From: Thalassia testudinum
Lineage: Eukaryota > Streptophyta > Magnoliopsida > Alismatales > Hydrocharitaceae
Direction of reading: 5' to 3'
Assembly: GCA_037157565.1 (NCBI GenBank)
Contig: JAZHRO010000073.1
Coordinates: 91,862,001 to 91,926,000 of the forward strand
DNA length: 64,000 nt
Part shown: positions 47,005 to 59,339 of the stretch, piece after piece
Layout: the number at the start of each line of letters is the position of its first letter
How positions within the stretch are numbered: position 1 is the first letter of the stretch
The notes under the pieces: generated by a model
What the model was told of the DNA's origin: nothing
What the model saw: the letters and a program-made list of their open reading frames with translations, nothing else
The model's database searches: none
Translations under genes and position numbers: made by a program

Positions 47005-50000
47005 ATGAGAATTTTGACTTGGAATGTGCATGGGCTACGCAATAAACAGAGAAGGGCTTCATTGTGTAGATATCTCTCTGAGCGGGAGATAGACTGCGCT
47101 CTTATAAAAGAGACACACTTGGAGATGGAGAAAGGTCAGGAATGGGATTGTTTTAAGCAATTTGGCAGTAGTGATGTTGCAGCTAAGGGTGCCTCTGGAA
47201 GGTTTGGTGGACTAGCTTTTTGGTGGAGAAAATCTTCCATTTCAGTAACTGAAATTATTTGCGACAGGTTCTTGCTTTCTTATAGATGTCAATCTCCCCA
47301 AGGAGATATGGAATGGTTTATATCGTGCATATATGGTCCTTGTGTGGCTGCAGACAGAGTTGGCTTGTGGGAGGAACTCTCTGCAATGAATCAAAGAGTG
47401 CAAGAGACCCCATGGCTGTTAGGGGGGATTTCAATTGTTATCTTTCTGGTGATGATAACCCAGATGGGAGAGTGGACAGTTCTACGGTTGGCTTCCAAAT
47501 GGTTGTCCAGAACATGGGATTGACTGAATATCCCATCAGTGGTGTGGAGTATACTTGGAGGAATGGCAGTGGACAGATTGCCAAATTGGACAGATTTTTT
47601 GGCAGTCCTAGTTTGTTAGAGAGATCAGTTATCAGTAGTTTTGAGCCTTGATAGGCCTTTCTCTGACCACACTCCTTTGGTTTGGGACAGTGGGACGAAT
47701 GCAGACACGGGATCATACTTCAAACTCAAGAGATCTTGGTTTAGGGAAGAAGGTTTCATGCAAATGGTTTCCCAGTGGTGGCAAAACAAGGCTGTACAAG
47801 GCACTGCTACATAGCAGTTGGTTGCAAAATTGGTTGGTCTGCGTGAAGTGCTGAAGGAATATAGGCAGGCTGTGAATTTGATCAGAGATCAGAAGAGGAG
47901 GGAAGCCTTGGCAGTTATCAGGGACCTAGATCTGATAGAGTGTAGGCTGGCTTTGAACCAACAAGAGCAACAACTGAGGTAGTAGATGCAAGCAGCTGTG
48001 GGGGGTGAAGATCTGAAAACAGAAATGGATTGGCGTGAAAAGTCTAGACAGCTATGGCTTAAAGAGGGTGATGTGAACACGAAATTTTTCCATCTTGCGG
48101 CTAGTGCTAGAAGGAGATTCAACCTTATTTCATCTATTAAAGTTGAAGAGAGAACTACTACCTCTGTTAAAGAAATCAAATCTAAAGCAAGTAAATTTTT
48201 TAAAGAAATTTCCAAGGCTACTCCAAGAGGTTCTTGGAGGATGGTAGCAATGGACTTCCCTTGTGTTAATAATGATCAGAGAGACATGCTCGTGACCCCT
48301 ATATCTGAACAAGAAGTGCTAAAAGCTATTAAAGAGTTAAATAATGAAGGTGCTCCTGGCCCGGATGGATTTCAGGTGTTTTTCTACAGAGAGCTATGGA
48401 GTGTTGTTAAGGTGGATGTTTTAAAGGTTATTCATGAATTTGAACTGGGCAACACTGGATTTGAGAGGCTGAACAAATCCTATCTGTTTTTGCTTCCTAA
48501 GAAATCAAGTGCGGAGAGATTTTCTGATTACAGATCCATTGCGCTATCTAATTCCATCTACCTTATTATTAGTAAGGTTATTCCTAACAGACTGCGGGAG
48601 GTTTTAAAGGACTTGATAATGCCTGTTCAGTTAGCTTTTCTTCCTAGGAGATCATTACAAGAGTTTTTCATTGTTGCGCAGGAGATCGTAATGGGTTGGC
48701 GGAGAAAATCCAAGGCTTTCTTATGGAAAGTAGATTTTTCCAAGGCCTATGATTCAGTCTCCTGGTCATACTTGTGGGAGATTCTTAGGAGGAAGTTTCC
48801 ACCTTTATTGATACAATGGGTGAAGAGGTGCATTGCGACAGCCTCTTTTTCCCCACTGATAAATGGTAAACCGTGTCATTCTTGGATTCAGCCCCAGTGT
48901 GGAGTAAAGCAAGGTTGCGCAATTGCCCCTCTTATTTTTAACCTTGCGGTGGATATTATGGCTAGATTCGCCTGCAAACTGGCTGTGGATGGTTTTATAA
49001 GGGGGTATTCAATGTCTAATCATAGGGCTCTAGCCCCTATACTTCAATATGCTGATGATACTATTTTTCTTGTGGAAGGGGGGAAGAGAGAAGTGCAAGC
49101 TCTGTTACATATGGTAAAAACTTTTGGAGAGATTTCTGGTCTCAGATTGAGTGGAAATAAATCCTCCTTGGTCTGCTTTGGGATGAACTGTGGGTTATAG
49201 AATGATATCTCCATTCTTGGTACACCTGTGGTTCCATTGCCTATTAAATATCTGGGTCTGCCTTTGAAATGTTCTAAGATGAAGAAAACAGAGTGGTCTT
49301 TCCTCTTTGAAAAGGTAGCTACAAAATTGGAGGGCTGGAGCAGTAGATACCTATCAAAAGGGGGGAGGTATATATTATTGAATTCCATCATCACTTCGAT
49401 TCCAGTATTCTTTTTCTCTGTCCTTAAAGCTCCGAATTCTATTCGGAAAATGCTAGAGGTGATGCGGAAAAGATTCTTTTGGAAAGGGGCCTCTCATCAA
49501 GGGGCCTTTTTCCAACCCTTGAAGTGGGAATCAATTTGCAAGCCAAAAGAGATGGGAGGTATGGGTGTTAGATCCGTTATGGAATTCAATGAAGCTTTAC
49601 TATTGAAGTGGGCTGTTCGGTTGCAGCAGGGGGAAAAAAATCTGGACAGAAATTATCCAGGATAGTTATGGGAGTACGAACGACGAGATTAATCATCTAA
49701 ACCCACGTAAACCTTCCCCCTTTTGGTCTTCTGTGGTGCACGCCCTTAAGGATAATTGGAATTTTTTCAAATCAGTTTTAGGTGATGGAAAAAGCTTCAA
49801 GTTTTGGTTGGAAAATTGGGTACATGGAGGGATGTTTAAAGACAGGTTCCCCCTTGCTTATGTTGCGGCTGCAAATAAAAATGCGGTGGTAGCCGATTAT
49901 TGGGACGTGGTTTCGGAGCAGTGGTTGTTAAATAATGGTGGGTGGAATAATCATGAAACAAGAACATGAGTAGAGAATGAACGTCTCATGCAAGAGCTTG

Positions 50001-50527
50001 CTGCTTTCAAACCCATGCCTCACGAATATGACACATACAAATGGGAGGGTAATATCTCTACTGTGGCTGCTTATGACAGATTGATAATGTCCTCCAGGAT
50101 GGCAGAAGATGAAGAGATGGGGAAGAAGCTATGGAAGTTAAAAATACCACTAAAGTTACAATTTTTCTTATGGCTCTGCAGAAGGGATGGATTGATTACT
50201 GGAGATCTGAGGCACAGAAGGATGCGTACCCCCACCCAGTTGTGTCATTTATGTGGGATGCATAATGATTCTAGCGTTCATATCTTTTCTTCATATGCGA
50301 TCACTGATTATGTATGGAGGAGAGTATGCAATGAGTCTTTTCCCACATGGGTGAATTTGTGGTGCTGTCTTGTGGATGGGAATAAGCCTTATTTACATAT
50401 GGTAGCTGTGTTATGGGCTGTATGGAGGGCTAGAAATGAGTATGTTTTTCAGGAGGCCCGAGTGTATGTGGATAATATTGTAAATTTATGCTGGAGTCTC
50501 ATACAGCATTGGGGTTCGATCATGTAA
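47005..50527 (+). pseudogene. L1 ORF2: endonuclease, RT, zf-RVT
   Basis: Starts MRILTWNVHGLRNKQR, an APE-type endonuclease with IKETHLEMEKG, GDFNCYLSGDDNP and FSDHTPLVW. Frameshifts near 47410 and 47645 and a TAG near 47980 break it. The long open part 47986-49197 holds RT: PGPDGFQVFFYRELW, FLPRRSLQE, FLWKVDFSKAYDSVSW, GVKQGCAIAPLIF and LQYADDTIFLVEGG (YADD at about 49050). After a TAG at 49198 come ..IKYLGLPLKCSKMKK and FFWKGASHQG. The zf-RVT end has LKLQFFLWLCRRDGLITG and CHLCGMHNDSSVHIFSS. It would nick DNA and reverse-transcribe L1 RNA. Several other breaks make it inactive. Confidence 0.88.
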
Positions 50528-50562
50528 TTATTTTTTATTATCAATAATAGCTCTCCTGGTTT

Positions 50563-50582
50563 GCTATCGGTGATTCGATAGC
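50563..50582 (+). repeat. 3'-terminal stem-loop of full-length L1
   Basis: Arms GCTATCG (50563-50569) and CGATAGC (50576-50582), 6-base loop, 15 bases before the poly(A) tail. Compare 36469-36487. Confidence 0.75.
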
Positions 50583-51727
50583 GTTCCTTTCTTCCTCAAA
50601 AAAAAAAAAAATCAAGGCCTACACCTACACAAACCCCTTAGGACCTACCCTAAGCCACCTAGCCATGTGGAGCACGACCACATACACACACACACCCATT
50701 CACGCACACACTTCTCTAGAATTCTCTAGAGATCTCTTGAGGTGGGGCCACCTCTTGGTTACCAAATTTAGCAACCAAGAGGCAATCAAATTGAGATCCA
50801 CAATTTTTGGATCTCAAAAACCACCTCCACCCACATGTGATCAGCCACTCTTGGACTCTCTCTAGAGAGTTCCACACCTCTCTAGAGAGAAGCCATTGGG
50901 TCTATAAAAAGACCCCATCGGTGGCCATTTGCACCCATTCACATCCCTTGGCTTCATTGGCACCACTCACCTCATTAGCTCCATGCACGCCCGCCTTCAC
51001 TTAGGTTAGCTACTCCACCTCCACGAGCTCACCACCATCATGGAGGACATCATGCCAGGATGCTGGATCAATCCTTCCTCTCTCCAAGGGTCGGCCTAAG
51101 CTACATTGGTCGCCCCTCATTCTCCTCTTGGCCACTCCAAGGCCATCGGGGACCACCCCTGAATGCCCTTTATTCTGATAGATTTAGTTTATGCTCTCCA
51201 TAATTTTTACTGCTTTTATTACTGCTTAATAGCATAGTCTTCTCCCCCAATGATACTTGCAAAATCCCCCCATTGATTCTTCTATGCAGTCATTTTCTGG
51301 TAGTTAGATTTTCATTTCAAGCAATCTTGTATAAGCTTTCCTCTAAATTTCCTGTGCAAACAACTCTCCCCAATGAATGATTGAAAATGCATTTTTATAT
51401 ATATATCTCACTTTATGTGTTTGAAATCACCATGAGCTTATTGATTAATATTATATTTTCGTGATTCAAGTTGCCTGTTTCTAACTCCTAATATTCTCGC
51501 AACTAAGCATGTCATACTTAACTACGTAATAATCACGAACCAACATGCGATTCTACAAAAAGTAGAGCAATAGAAGATCGATTTCAGAAGTAAACAAATG
51601 CCTCCCAGAGGCGAACGACTGGGACTCAAAGTCTAATTATCTTTAGAAATCATTTTTTGACGAACGTTTTTGCATGACTATACTATGATTCCGATGACTT
51701 TCAAATGCGTGAGAACGCCTTTCGTCA

Positions 51728-52961
51728 CTACCACCCCCATCAGCTTCACCACAACTCCACCAACTAAAGCCCTAACCTAAATCCATCTATCGCTCACCCT
51801 AATCACCTGCCAAACTCCACGCTCACCGCACTATCATCTTGAGGTTGTCTGACCTCTTCACTCACTCCCGCTCACCACTAAGACCACCATCACGTTCGCC
51901 ATCCTCAGGCGATCCTCCTGAGCATATTTGATGTGGTTGTGAGGCCGTTCTCATGCTTGCAGATCTTCAACCGGAGCTCCGCCACTGCCCCGACTTCACC
52001 GATATGATTTCAATCTTCCAACCACATCTACTCCAGATTTCTGCCCCAGTTCACATGGAGTGGTCTTAGGACCATTACCAGGTCCTTGATTGAAGTCACC
52101 AGCACCTGCTACTGCCTCCATTTGAGGCATCTTCACTACCTACAGCACACGCAAAGAAGGGTGGGACTTTAGTCCCACCTCGGTAGCTGATGAAGCGACA
52201 CAGGTGCTTAAATTGATTTTGTGCTACAGCCTCGTTGCCTCTGTAAGCATGGGGTGAGATCCCCTCATATGTGCCCACACACGCCCTCGCTCGGGCTCAC
52301 ACCCCGCAGGTCTAGGCTTGATCTGATTACTCGTATACTGGGGTCTGGTCAGGTTTGCTGATTCTGAGAGAGGAAGAAGAGAAAAAGGAGAGGAGAGTGG
52401 GGGGGTTTTGCACTGCCACCCTCCTCTTGATTCTTGAGAGATCTGAAGAGGCCTTTGCCTATGCTGGTGTGCTAAGTCATGTGCTACAGGCTAAGGGAAG
52501 AAGAAGAAGAAGAGAAGGAAGAGGAAGAGAAGAAGAGAGAAGCCTCTCCTTAAGGCTCAAAGAGAAGAAAGAAGAAGAGACCTTTGCATCTATTAAGGCA
52601 TTTGAGCGCCCAAATCTGCCGTCTGACTTTACATATCCAAGCCTTCAGGATCTATTGCTTACTCATCTTGCGTGAATTAATTGTAGTTGATCCTGTGCAA
52701 ATATTTAAGATAATTGTGGTTAAATTGCAGGCTAATTTGGTGATTCAAATCACCATTTTAACCCCTTCTTTTTTCCCTTCATTTCTATTAAGTCTTGATT
52801 ATTCTTATATCTTTGATTATGATCTTGAGTATTAAATTGTCACTTTCTCCCTATGTTCGACATTGGATTTCATTCGAGTAATAAATTATATTTGTTTTTT
52901 GCACTGATTGGACCTATACTGCCACGCAATGATTTTAAAACCCATTTCAGAGCAACTAACA
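51728..52961 (+). mobile_element. V 5' LTR, 3' half
   Basis: Matches 62359-63564 of the V 3' LTR and ends ..GAGCAACTAACA before the PBS. Its first part was separated by the insertion of Y (TSD CTACC, 51728-51732) and is now almost all missing. Contains the hairpin GGTGGGACT/AGTCCCACC (52160-52179) and a GA-rich tract (52360-52580). ORF-like stretches such as 52355-52675 are compositional. Confidence 0.88.
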
Positions 52962-52964
52962 TTT

Positions 52965-52982
52965 TGGCGCCATTGCCCTGGA
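52965..52982 (+). other. PBS of V, tRNA-Asp type
   Basis: TGGCGCCATTGCCCTGGA, three bases after the LTR end. Confidence 0.85.
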
Positions 52983-53894
52983 GTAACGCGCAATTTAGAT
53001 CTCCTGATTGCAATATTAGATTTGGTACCAATGTGCTACATCTCTTTTGACTTTGATCTATTTCGGGGGATTCATTAAAGAAAACTTCAGTCGCACATCA
53101 TCCACTCCAAGGGCAAGTAAAATACAAATCCAATCTCTTCTAAGCCCCTGAATCTGAAAAAGCTAAAAAATAAGAAAAATTAATTAGGGCTACTTGCATT
53201 ATATTCTTAGATTAATCATTAAGTTGCCTGATTTGATACATTCTATTTAGACAACATTCAAACCCTGATTTGTGAACCTTCTTGAAGCTTAAGGTATCTA
53301 GGGCTATCACCTTCTTACTTGAGCCCTAGGTACCACATTTGGACAAAATTGAATTGGACCAAATTAGAGCCAATTAAGATTTCCAGTTTAGGATTTTAGA
53401 GACACACTTGCTTAAGCAAGAATTGATCTTTCCAAACAATGTGTGCCTAATCCTTGATTGAATTGATCTATTCAAGCAAACCCTAAAATCATGCCCTTAA
53501 ATTCATTTGAACACTAAAAGAGGGACCTAAATTTCTTAAAGGACAAAATAGGTGAAGTTGACCAACCTTGTTGGGTTAACCAATCTTCAAATTAGGTCAC
53601 TTTGCACAAAACATCTCAAAAAGTTCAAGTGGAATCATAAGCACCTTGCTCTTAACTTAAAACTGGTAGACTTAAGAGGTCAAGTCCCCATTCTGGTCTA
53701 CCTGGATCCTCAATGACAAGAGAGGTTGGGTGAGGGAAACCCTGTAACTCGTAGGGGCGCTCTACCTTGTAGGGCTCTTCGTGGGATTCTCCCTCTCTGT
53801 CTGCCTAGGTAATTCTCAGGTGGATGGCTTTCTGACTAAGGGGTATCATTTGCCCCAAACCTCTATAGTCATCCAAAATTTTTGGGTGTCTTGA
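52983..53894 (+). other. V 5' leader
   Basis: AT-rich leader between PBS and gag. No ORF supported. No counterpart of the tgtgcaggaa motif of W and Y was found. Confidence 0.6.
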
Positions 53895-55690
53895 TTGGGT
53901 CCATCACATTCTACCTCTCATCTAATCCATCGGTGCATATTTGGGAGGAGATCCTTAAGACCATCCTTGAGGCCTCCATTAGCTATTCACTCTCGTCGAG
54001 GTCGAGACTCGACTTCCGTGTTTGTGCAACAACCTGATCACATTGACATATCCTCTGATTCAGAACCTATCCCTTCATCACCTATGGATCACCAAGAAGA
54101 ACAACCTAATCTTGAGTAACAATTCCATGATTTCCAAAATCGAATCAATGCCATCATCAATCCACCGCTGCGTCCTCAAATGCGAGATCACTATAATCCC
54201 ATAACGGTGGAAATCGAACCTCGAATCAACATTCCCGTGGGAGGACCTGAGGTAGATCTCATGCCTAGCATGCTTCATATGACCTTGAAATTTCATGGCT
54301 TGAACTCTGAGGATCCTTTCCAGCATGTCAAAAGCCTAAAAAATCTAGCCCACACCTTTGTGGTAGATGTACAGAATCAGGATGGATTACTCTTAAAGCT
54401 CTTCTCATTCTCCTTAGCTGATAAAGATGCTCACTGATTTCAGACTCAACCACACAGGATCAACACATGGGGAAACTTCAAACCGCCTTCCTACAAAAAT
54501 TCTACCGCATTGGTCGTGCCAACACGGTGCGGCACCAAATCACTCACTTCTCCCAAGGAGCTGGAGAATCTCTACATGAAGCATGGGATTGCTTTCTGGA
54601 TCTCATGCGTAAGTACCCCCATCACGGAGTGCCAAAGTGGGAACAAGTCCAATCCTTTTACCATGGACTTCGTGAGGATATCAAGATCTTTGTCAATGCA
54701 ACCTATGGTGGTAGCATCATGGGTCAACATGAGGACATGATCTAGGAAATTCTCGAAAATATGTGCAAGAACTCCCTGACAATGAGTCATTGGGTGCATA
54801 CGACCGGACATCCACCCACGCATTAGCAAATAATTGGGGGCTACATGAAACCCGAGGCCTTTCCGCATCCATTGATGTGGAGTTGGTAGCCAGTCAATTA
54901 GACAAGGTCTCCATTATCAAGAAAAAGATGGACGACATCACTCGTCATCTGCACAAATCCACCTCGGCACCTCAAAGCACATACGTGCACTCACCCATGA
55001 GAAGGAAGGCTGCACACAACATCTACCACTTCCCAGGGATGGATGCATATCCATCTCCGTCTGATTATGGCTTCAGAAGCAATTCCGGGTCAGCCCACCT
55101 CAGTTGGGGGAACTTGGAACCCCCGTACCCTGATTATCTCGGAGTTCCTCAGACCTACGAGGATCTTCACGCAGTCCAGAATAATCCTTTCTCCAGCACT
55201 TACAACTCTGGATGGCGTAATCATCCTACCATTTTGTGGTCGGGAAATAACCCGAATCCAAGAACTCAATTTCAACCTTGACCTTAAGATTTGCATCCTT
55301 ATCAGCCCACCCAAAATTTCCAATCTGGACAACCTAAAGAAGATCAGACATCTTCGATTCTTCAAACCTTGGTTGACATGCAGAAATAGCACAAAGAAGA
55401 CATCACTGAACTTCGCAATCAAGTGATCCAGCTGGCAAGCTCTCGCTAGCTTGGCACACTTTCTTCCCAACCTTTGCCAAATCCTAACAACATGTTGACC
55501 CAAAAACACATTTTAAACCAAATCCAAGGTCAAACATATTATACCCAACCTGGTCCAGTGACTCATACCTGCGTATCTTCTCCATCCACCTCAACTGAGC
55601 TGAAACACACTGTCACTTACCCAACACCTCACCACCATGATTATGCTATGATCACTGTTATGAACGAACAACAACCCATCCCTACCTAAC
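53895..55690 (+). pseudogene. gag: V gag
   Basis: Athila-type gag in several pieces: a basic N-part (IHSRRGRDS), capsid-like LHMTLKFHGLNSEDPFQHVK and LQTAFLQKFYRIGRANTVR, GESLHEAWDCFLDLMRKYPH, and the C-part YEDLHAVQNNPFSSTYNSG followed by RNHPTILWSGNNP, which parallels the NTYNLG..RNHPNF end of W gag. Breaks: TAA 54117, TGA 54435, TAG 54743, TGA 55279, TAG and TAA further on, and shifts near 54450 and 54755. No zinc knuckle seen. Confidence 0.78.
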
Positions 55691-55734
55691 CTATTCCCTT
55701 ATCCCAGGTCATATCTCACCTCCACACTAAAGGA

Positions 55735-56207
55735 TTGTTAGGAAATGATATAATAGGACCTTTGAGGAATGCACAAGTCATGATTCCACTACAGGATATC
55801 CTCACTCTCAACTCAACCTCACCTGACTTACCCAGGAAAGAGATGGAAGAACAAACAATAGGAATGGTAATACTATTTGAAAATATAACTACCATAATCC
55901 AAAATAGTCTACCTCCTAAGAAATCTAATCCAAGAACCCCGCTAATTTCTTGTAATATCGGTGATACAAATTTCAAGCGGGCTGTGTCAGACATGGGTGC
56001 CTCAGTCAACCTCATCCCTACCAACTTATTTGAAAAATTACCGATTGGATAGCTAAAACCTGCTCACGTCACTTTACAACTAGCTGACCGAACCCCGATC
56101 ACACCAATTGGGATGAAAGAGGATATGGTCATTAAAATTAAGGATTTCAGCTACCTAGTAGATTTCCTAATTCTTGACATGGTTACACAACAATAGATAC
56201 ACGATAT
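55735..56207 (+). pseudogene. pro: V protease, first part
   Basis: ISCNIGDTNFKRAVSDMGAS followed by VNLIPTNLFEKLPIG, with the active-site motif DMGAS at 55990-56004, then TAG at 56050, FLILDMV near 56170, and TAG at 56193. Interrupted by a Y-family solo LTR; the left TSD GATAT is at 56203-56207. Confidence 0.78.
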
Positions 56208-58410
56208 TGTTTGTTATGCGTAGAGTGCATTTTTGATAGGAAAACGTTGTAGTATAGTGTGCAATACGGTCAAACAAAGATTTTTAATAAAAGATAATGA
56301 GACTTGTGTCCCGGTCGTTCATCTCTGGGAGGCGTTTGTTCAGTTCTGAAATCGATCTTTATTTCTCTACTTTATTTAGAATCACACGCCAGTTTATGAT
56401 TATTACGTATTGAAGTACGACATGCTTAGTTGCAAGTATATCAGGAATTAAAAGCAGGCAACATTAATCACACAAAAGATATTACAATGAGCTCATGGTG
56501 ATTCTCAACACATAGACATATATATATAGAAAATAAATTTTTCATTCATTCATTCAGAGGATGTTTACAACAAGGATGTAGAGGAAAGCTTGTACAAGAA
56601 TGCTTAAAAATCTAAATCTAGCTACCAGAAAATGATCGCATACAGTAATCTATGGGGGGATTTTGCATGCATCATTGGGGGAGAATAAGGACTACACTAC
56701 TAAGCAGTAAATAGAAGAAGTAAATGTAAAGAGCCAGCTACTAATCTATCAGAAGTGAGGGCATTCGGAGTTGGGCTTTGATGGCCTTAGAGTGGTGGAG
56801 AGGAGGAAGAGGGGCAGCCAATGGAGCTTAGGCCGACCCTTGGAGAGAGGTTGGAGGAGTGATCCAGCATCCTAGTATGGTGTCCTTCATGGTGGTGCTT
56901 AGCTCGTGGGGATGGAGTGGAGATGGTGGTGGCTAGCCTAGGTGGAGGTGGATGGAGCCAAGCATGTATGGACAAAAGTGGATGGGTGCCAATGGCCACC
57001 CCTTAGGTGTTTTCATAGACCTAAGGGAAGCTCTCTAGAGAATTATAGAATTCTTTAGAGAGGCCTATGGTGGGAGCTCATGGGAGAGTGAGAGAGAGAG
57101 GATGGATGGTGGTTTTTAGATCCACCAAATGTGGATCTAAAATTTGAATGGCTCTTGGTTGCTAATTTTAGCAACCAAGGCAACCACACATGGGAGAAAG
57201 TTCTAGAGAACTCTAGGCTAGGTATTTTCGTGTGGATGGTGTGTGTGGGTTGAAACTTAGGTGGCTAGGTTGATTAGGTTAGGTTCTAGTGGGTTTAGGT
57301 CAAGATATGTCTCAAATTAGGGTTGTAAACCCTAATTCACTAAGGTAAAGTGCAATTAAACTTAATACAAGTTTAATTGTGTTTGTGGAAACTTAATTGA
57401 GAGTAAAATGACTTAATTAAGTTAGGTTTAGGTCAATTGGACTCTCACTGAGTCCAATTGGACAGTGTGTGCTAAGATGAGGGCTCAATTGGACTCAATG
57501 AGTCCAATTGAATAGGCTGATGGAATTGACTAAGATCCAAGTCAATTAGGTTTAGTGAGGACCTAATTAGGCCCTTAGGGAGGTCTAGAGGTGATGTACT
57601 AGGGTTAGGGTAACTTAATTTCGGTTCCTATTTGGTTGAATTGGTTTTAGGGACCTAGAGATCCAAGATCAAGGCTTGAATCACAAAATAAGGACTGGAG
57701 AGCAATATCAGACATCTAATAATAGTGTCAGACATCTTATACTCAAAAATCAGAAGTCCAGACTTGTTGTCTAGACATCTAATCAGAGTCAGGAAGGATT
57801 CAAGGTTCTGTCTTGGGTATTCTACAGAAATTGGACGTCTGACCAAGTGTCTGGACATCCAATAACACTACAGAAGTGGGTTTAAGGTGTGCGGGAGTTG
57901 GCTAAGGGTTCTGCATGTCCTATAATTCATCTGGACGTCCAGATAAAGGTTGGATCTAGAGTTTTAGGGCTTCCCAGGGTGTTGTGACCTAATCTAAGCG
58001 TGGCCAAGGCTTGGGGGAAGTCTCTAGGCTATTCTAGGGCTAGGATGGACCTAAGCTCTTCACATTTTACTGCTTTATTCGTACTTAATATAATAGCAAA
58101 CCTTGACTCCCTTACATCATTATTCCTACGTCTAATCTAAGTCTTTTGCTCCAGTCCTACTGCAATACTCATTATTCCTGATCCAACTTCAGATCCTGCT
58201 CCAGATCCAACTCCTAAGCAGCTTATGATCAGTTTATTGCCTGCAATCAACATAATGCACTTAATCAGCACATCATAACATTATTTTATGCGTAGCTAAA
58301 GTAAAGAAGTAAAGATGCAGATAATACTTAGGCATGCATGAATTACCGTAACTTATGCTAAGTCCTAGCCTAATTTAGGTCAATTAAGACCTATGATTGC
58401 TGTGCAATCA
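56208..58410 (-). mobile_element. Y-family solo LTR in V protease
   Basis: 2203 bp, minus strand, with TSD GATAT at 56203-56207 and 58411-58415. In LTR sense it starts TGATTGCACAGCAATCA and ends ..CATAACAAACA. It carries the hairpin array (57315-57575) and the TATA-region hairpin (57000-57027) with changed stem sequences. The terminal about 100 bases (56208-56300) differ from the Y LTR, so it is a sister subfamily. Confidence 0.9.
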
Positions 58411-58600
58411 GATATGGCTGTGATTTTTGGAAGACAATTCTTGGCCACTACTTGAGCCATAATCAATTGCGAATCAGGGCAGATGACAATTTCCTCTGGA
58501 GATCAACATGTTGAGATGAATATTTTTGAGATAACAAAAGGAAAATGCTTTACTGAACAACTAGGTTTTAAGCAGGATCTCATGACCATGTCCTTGTAGG
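58411..58600 (+). pseudogene. pro: V protease, second part
   Basis: Resumes in the same frame after the right TSD: MAVIFGRQFLATT, TGA, then AIINCESGQMTISSGDQHVE and MNIFEITKGKCFTEQLGF, comparable to RPFLATTKANIDCKSGSMEI of W. After this point W goes on to RT, but V does not. Confidence 0.72.
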
Positions 58601-59120
58601 AAACATAGAAGCTGAATTGGAAACTTTTCACATCCTAGATGATGATCTTGTTGAGCATAATGATATGTGCACAATGGAGGTTTTCACATTTGAATTTGAA
58701 GATATACCTAGAAATGTTGGGAAACATGGTGACAAACCAAATTCAGAGATGATGGGCTTGGAAACTTTTTATTTTGAGGACCACTAGGAATCAGAATTGG
58801 ACGATATTGAGAGTGACCTTGACCAAGAATATGAATCCTTTACAAATTTTAAGTTTTATGATTCAAAAAGCACTCTCCAAGCATTTACTTTTTGGGATGA
58901 AGATTATAGGGAAGATTCATTTGAAGACCCAATCTGTGAGTCATTTTGTTTGGAGACAATCTTAAACCTAAATGAAACTAATCACAATGACTCATCAGGT
59001 ATCGATTTGATAGGTCACAGAGAACGAGAGGAACCACACATCAGGGGTACACTACCTAGACCCATATCTATTGAGCCTTGGAATCACCATAACCCTACTA
59101 CAAAATCCCATGATTACTAA
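58600..59120 (+). pseudogene. V acidic ORF after protease
   Basis: After a shift the frame runs through IEAELETFHILDDDLVEHND, FTFEFEDIPRNVG, a TAG at 58786, then ELDDIESDLDQEYESF and CESFCLETILNLNETNHND to a stop at 59118. Very acidic and without a known domain. It stands where RT would be expected, as in Z and Y. Confidence 0.55.
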
Positions 59121-59129
59121 ACCTTCCAA

Positions 59130-59339
59130 ATGTTCCCTCAAGAAAGACTCAAGAAAGATCATCCACAAATAAATCAGCTTGACTTATATCAGAGATGTTT
59201 TGGAATGACTCTCCACCATGTTTTGATACTTATCTGTGGCCATCCAATTCTCATCCATCACGATCATATCATTCATGCAGTCAAACCATTCTCCCTGAGC
59301 TCATTATGCCTGGCTGATGGCGTTAAACTTAGCACCTAA
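59130..59339 (+). pseudogene. V ORF end with FGMTLHH motif
   Basis: A 69-codon stretch with QRCFGMTLHHVLILICGHP, similar to FWRAFGITLHHQLANIHGY of the Z ORF. It ends just before the block tgggaggcaacctgtc (59340-59355), which follows the Z ORF at the same place. Probably the C-terminal exon-like remainder of the ORF upstream, shifted. Confidence 0.55.

Larger units (their letters stand above)
45486..50611 (+). mobile_element. near full-length plant L1 LINE
   Basis: A 5.1-kb non-LTR retrotransposon with a GC-rich 5' region (45486-45960), ORF1, ORF2, a 3' stem-loop and a poly(A) tail (50598-50611). TSD of about 11 bp: aaaatcaagac at 45475-45485 and aaaatcaaggc at 50608-50618, one mismatch, partly shared with the A-tail. 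Both ORFs carry breaks. It moved by target-primed reverse transcription and is younger than Y, whose LTR it cuts. Confidence 0.9.
37079..51727 (+). mobile_element. Y, non-autonomous LTR retrotransposon
   Basis: Bounded by TSD CTACC (37074-37078 and 51728-51732). It has a 5' LTR (37079-39277), PBS, a 5.1-kb interior with one degenerate ORF and no pol, a PPT, and a 3' LTR (44404-51727) opened by an L1. The two LTRs are very similar by eye, so Y is probably one of the younger insertions. It needs all enzymes in trans. Related to Z and V by PBS type, PPT and 3' module. Confidence 0.9.
44404..51727 (+). mobile_element. Y 3' LTR, split by an L1
   Basis: LTR parts are 44404-45485 and 50608-51727, about 2.2 kb in total, starting TGATTGTGCAGCAATCA and ending ..CTTTCGTCA. 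The break lies just after the hairpin array, at a site that reads '..aaaatcaagac' in both parts. TATA hairpin copy at 50893-50920. Confidence 0.9.
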
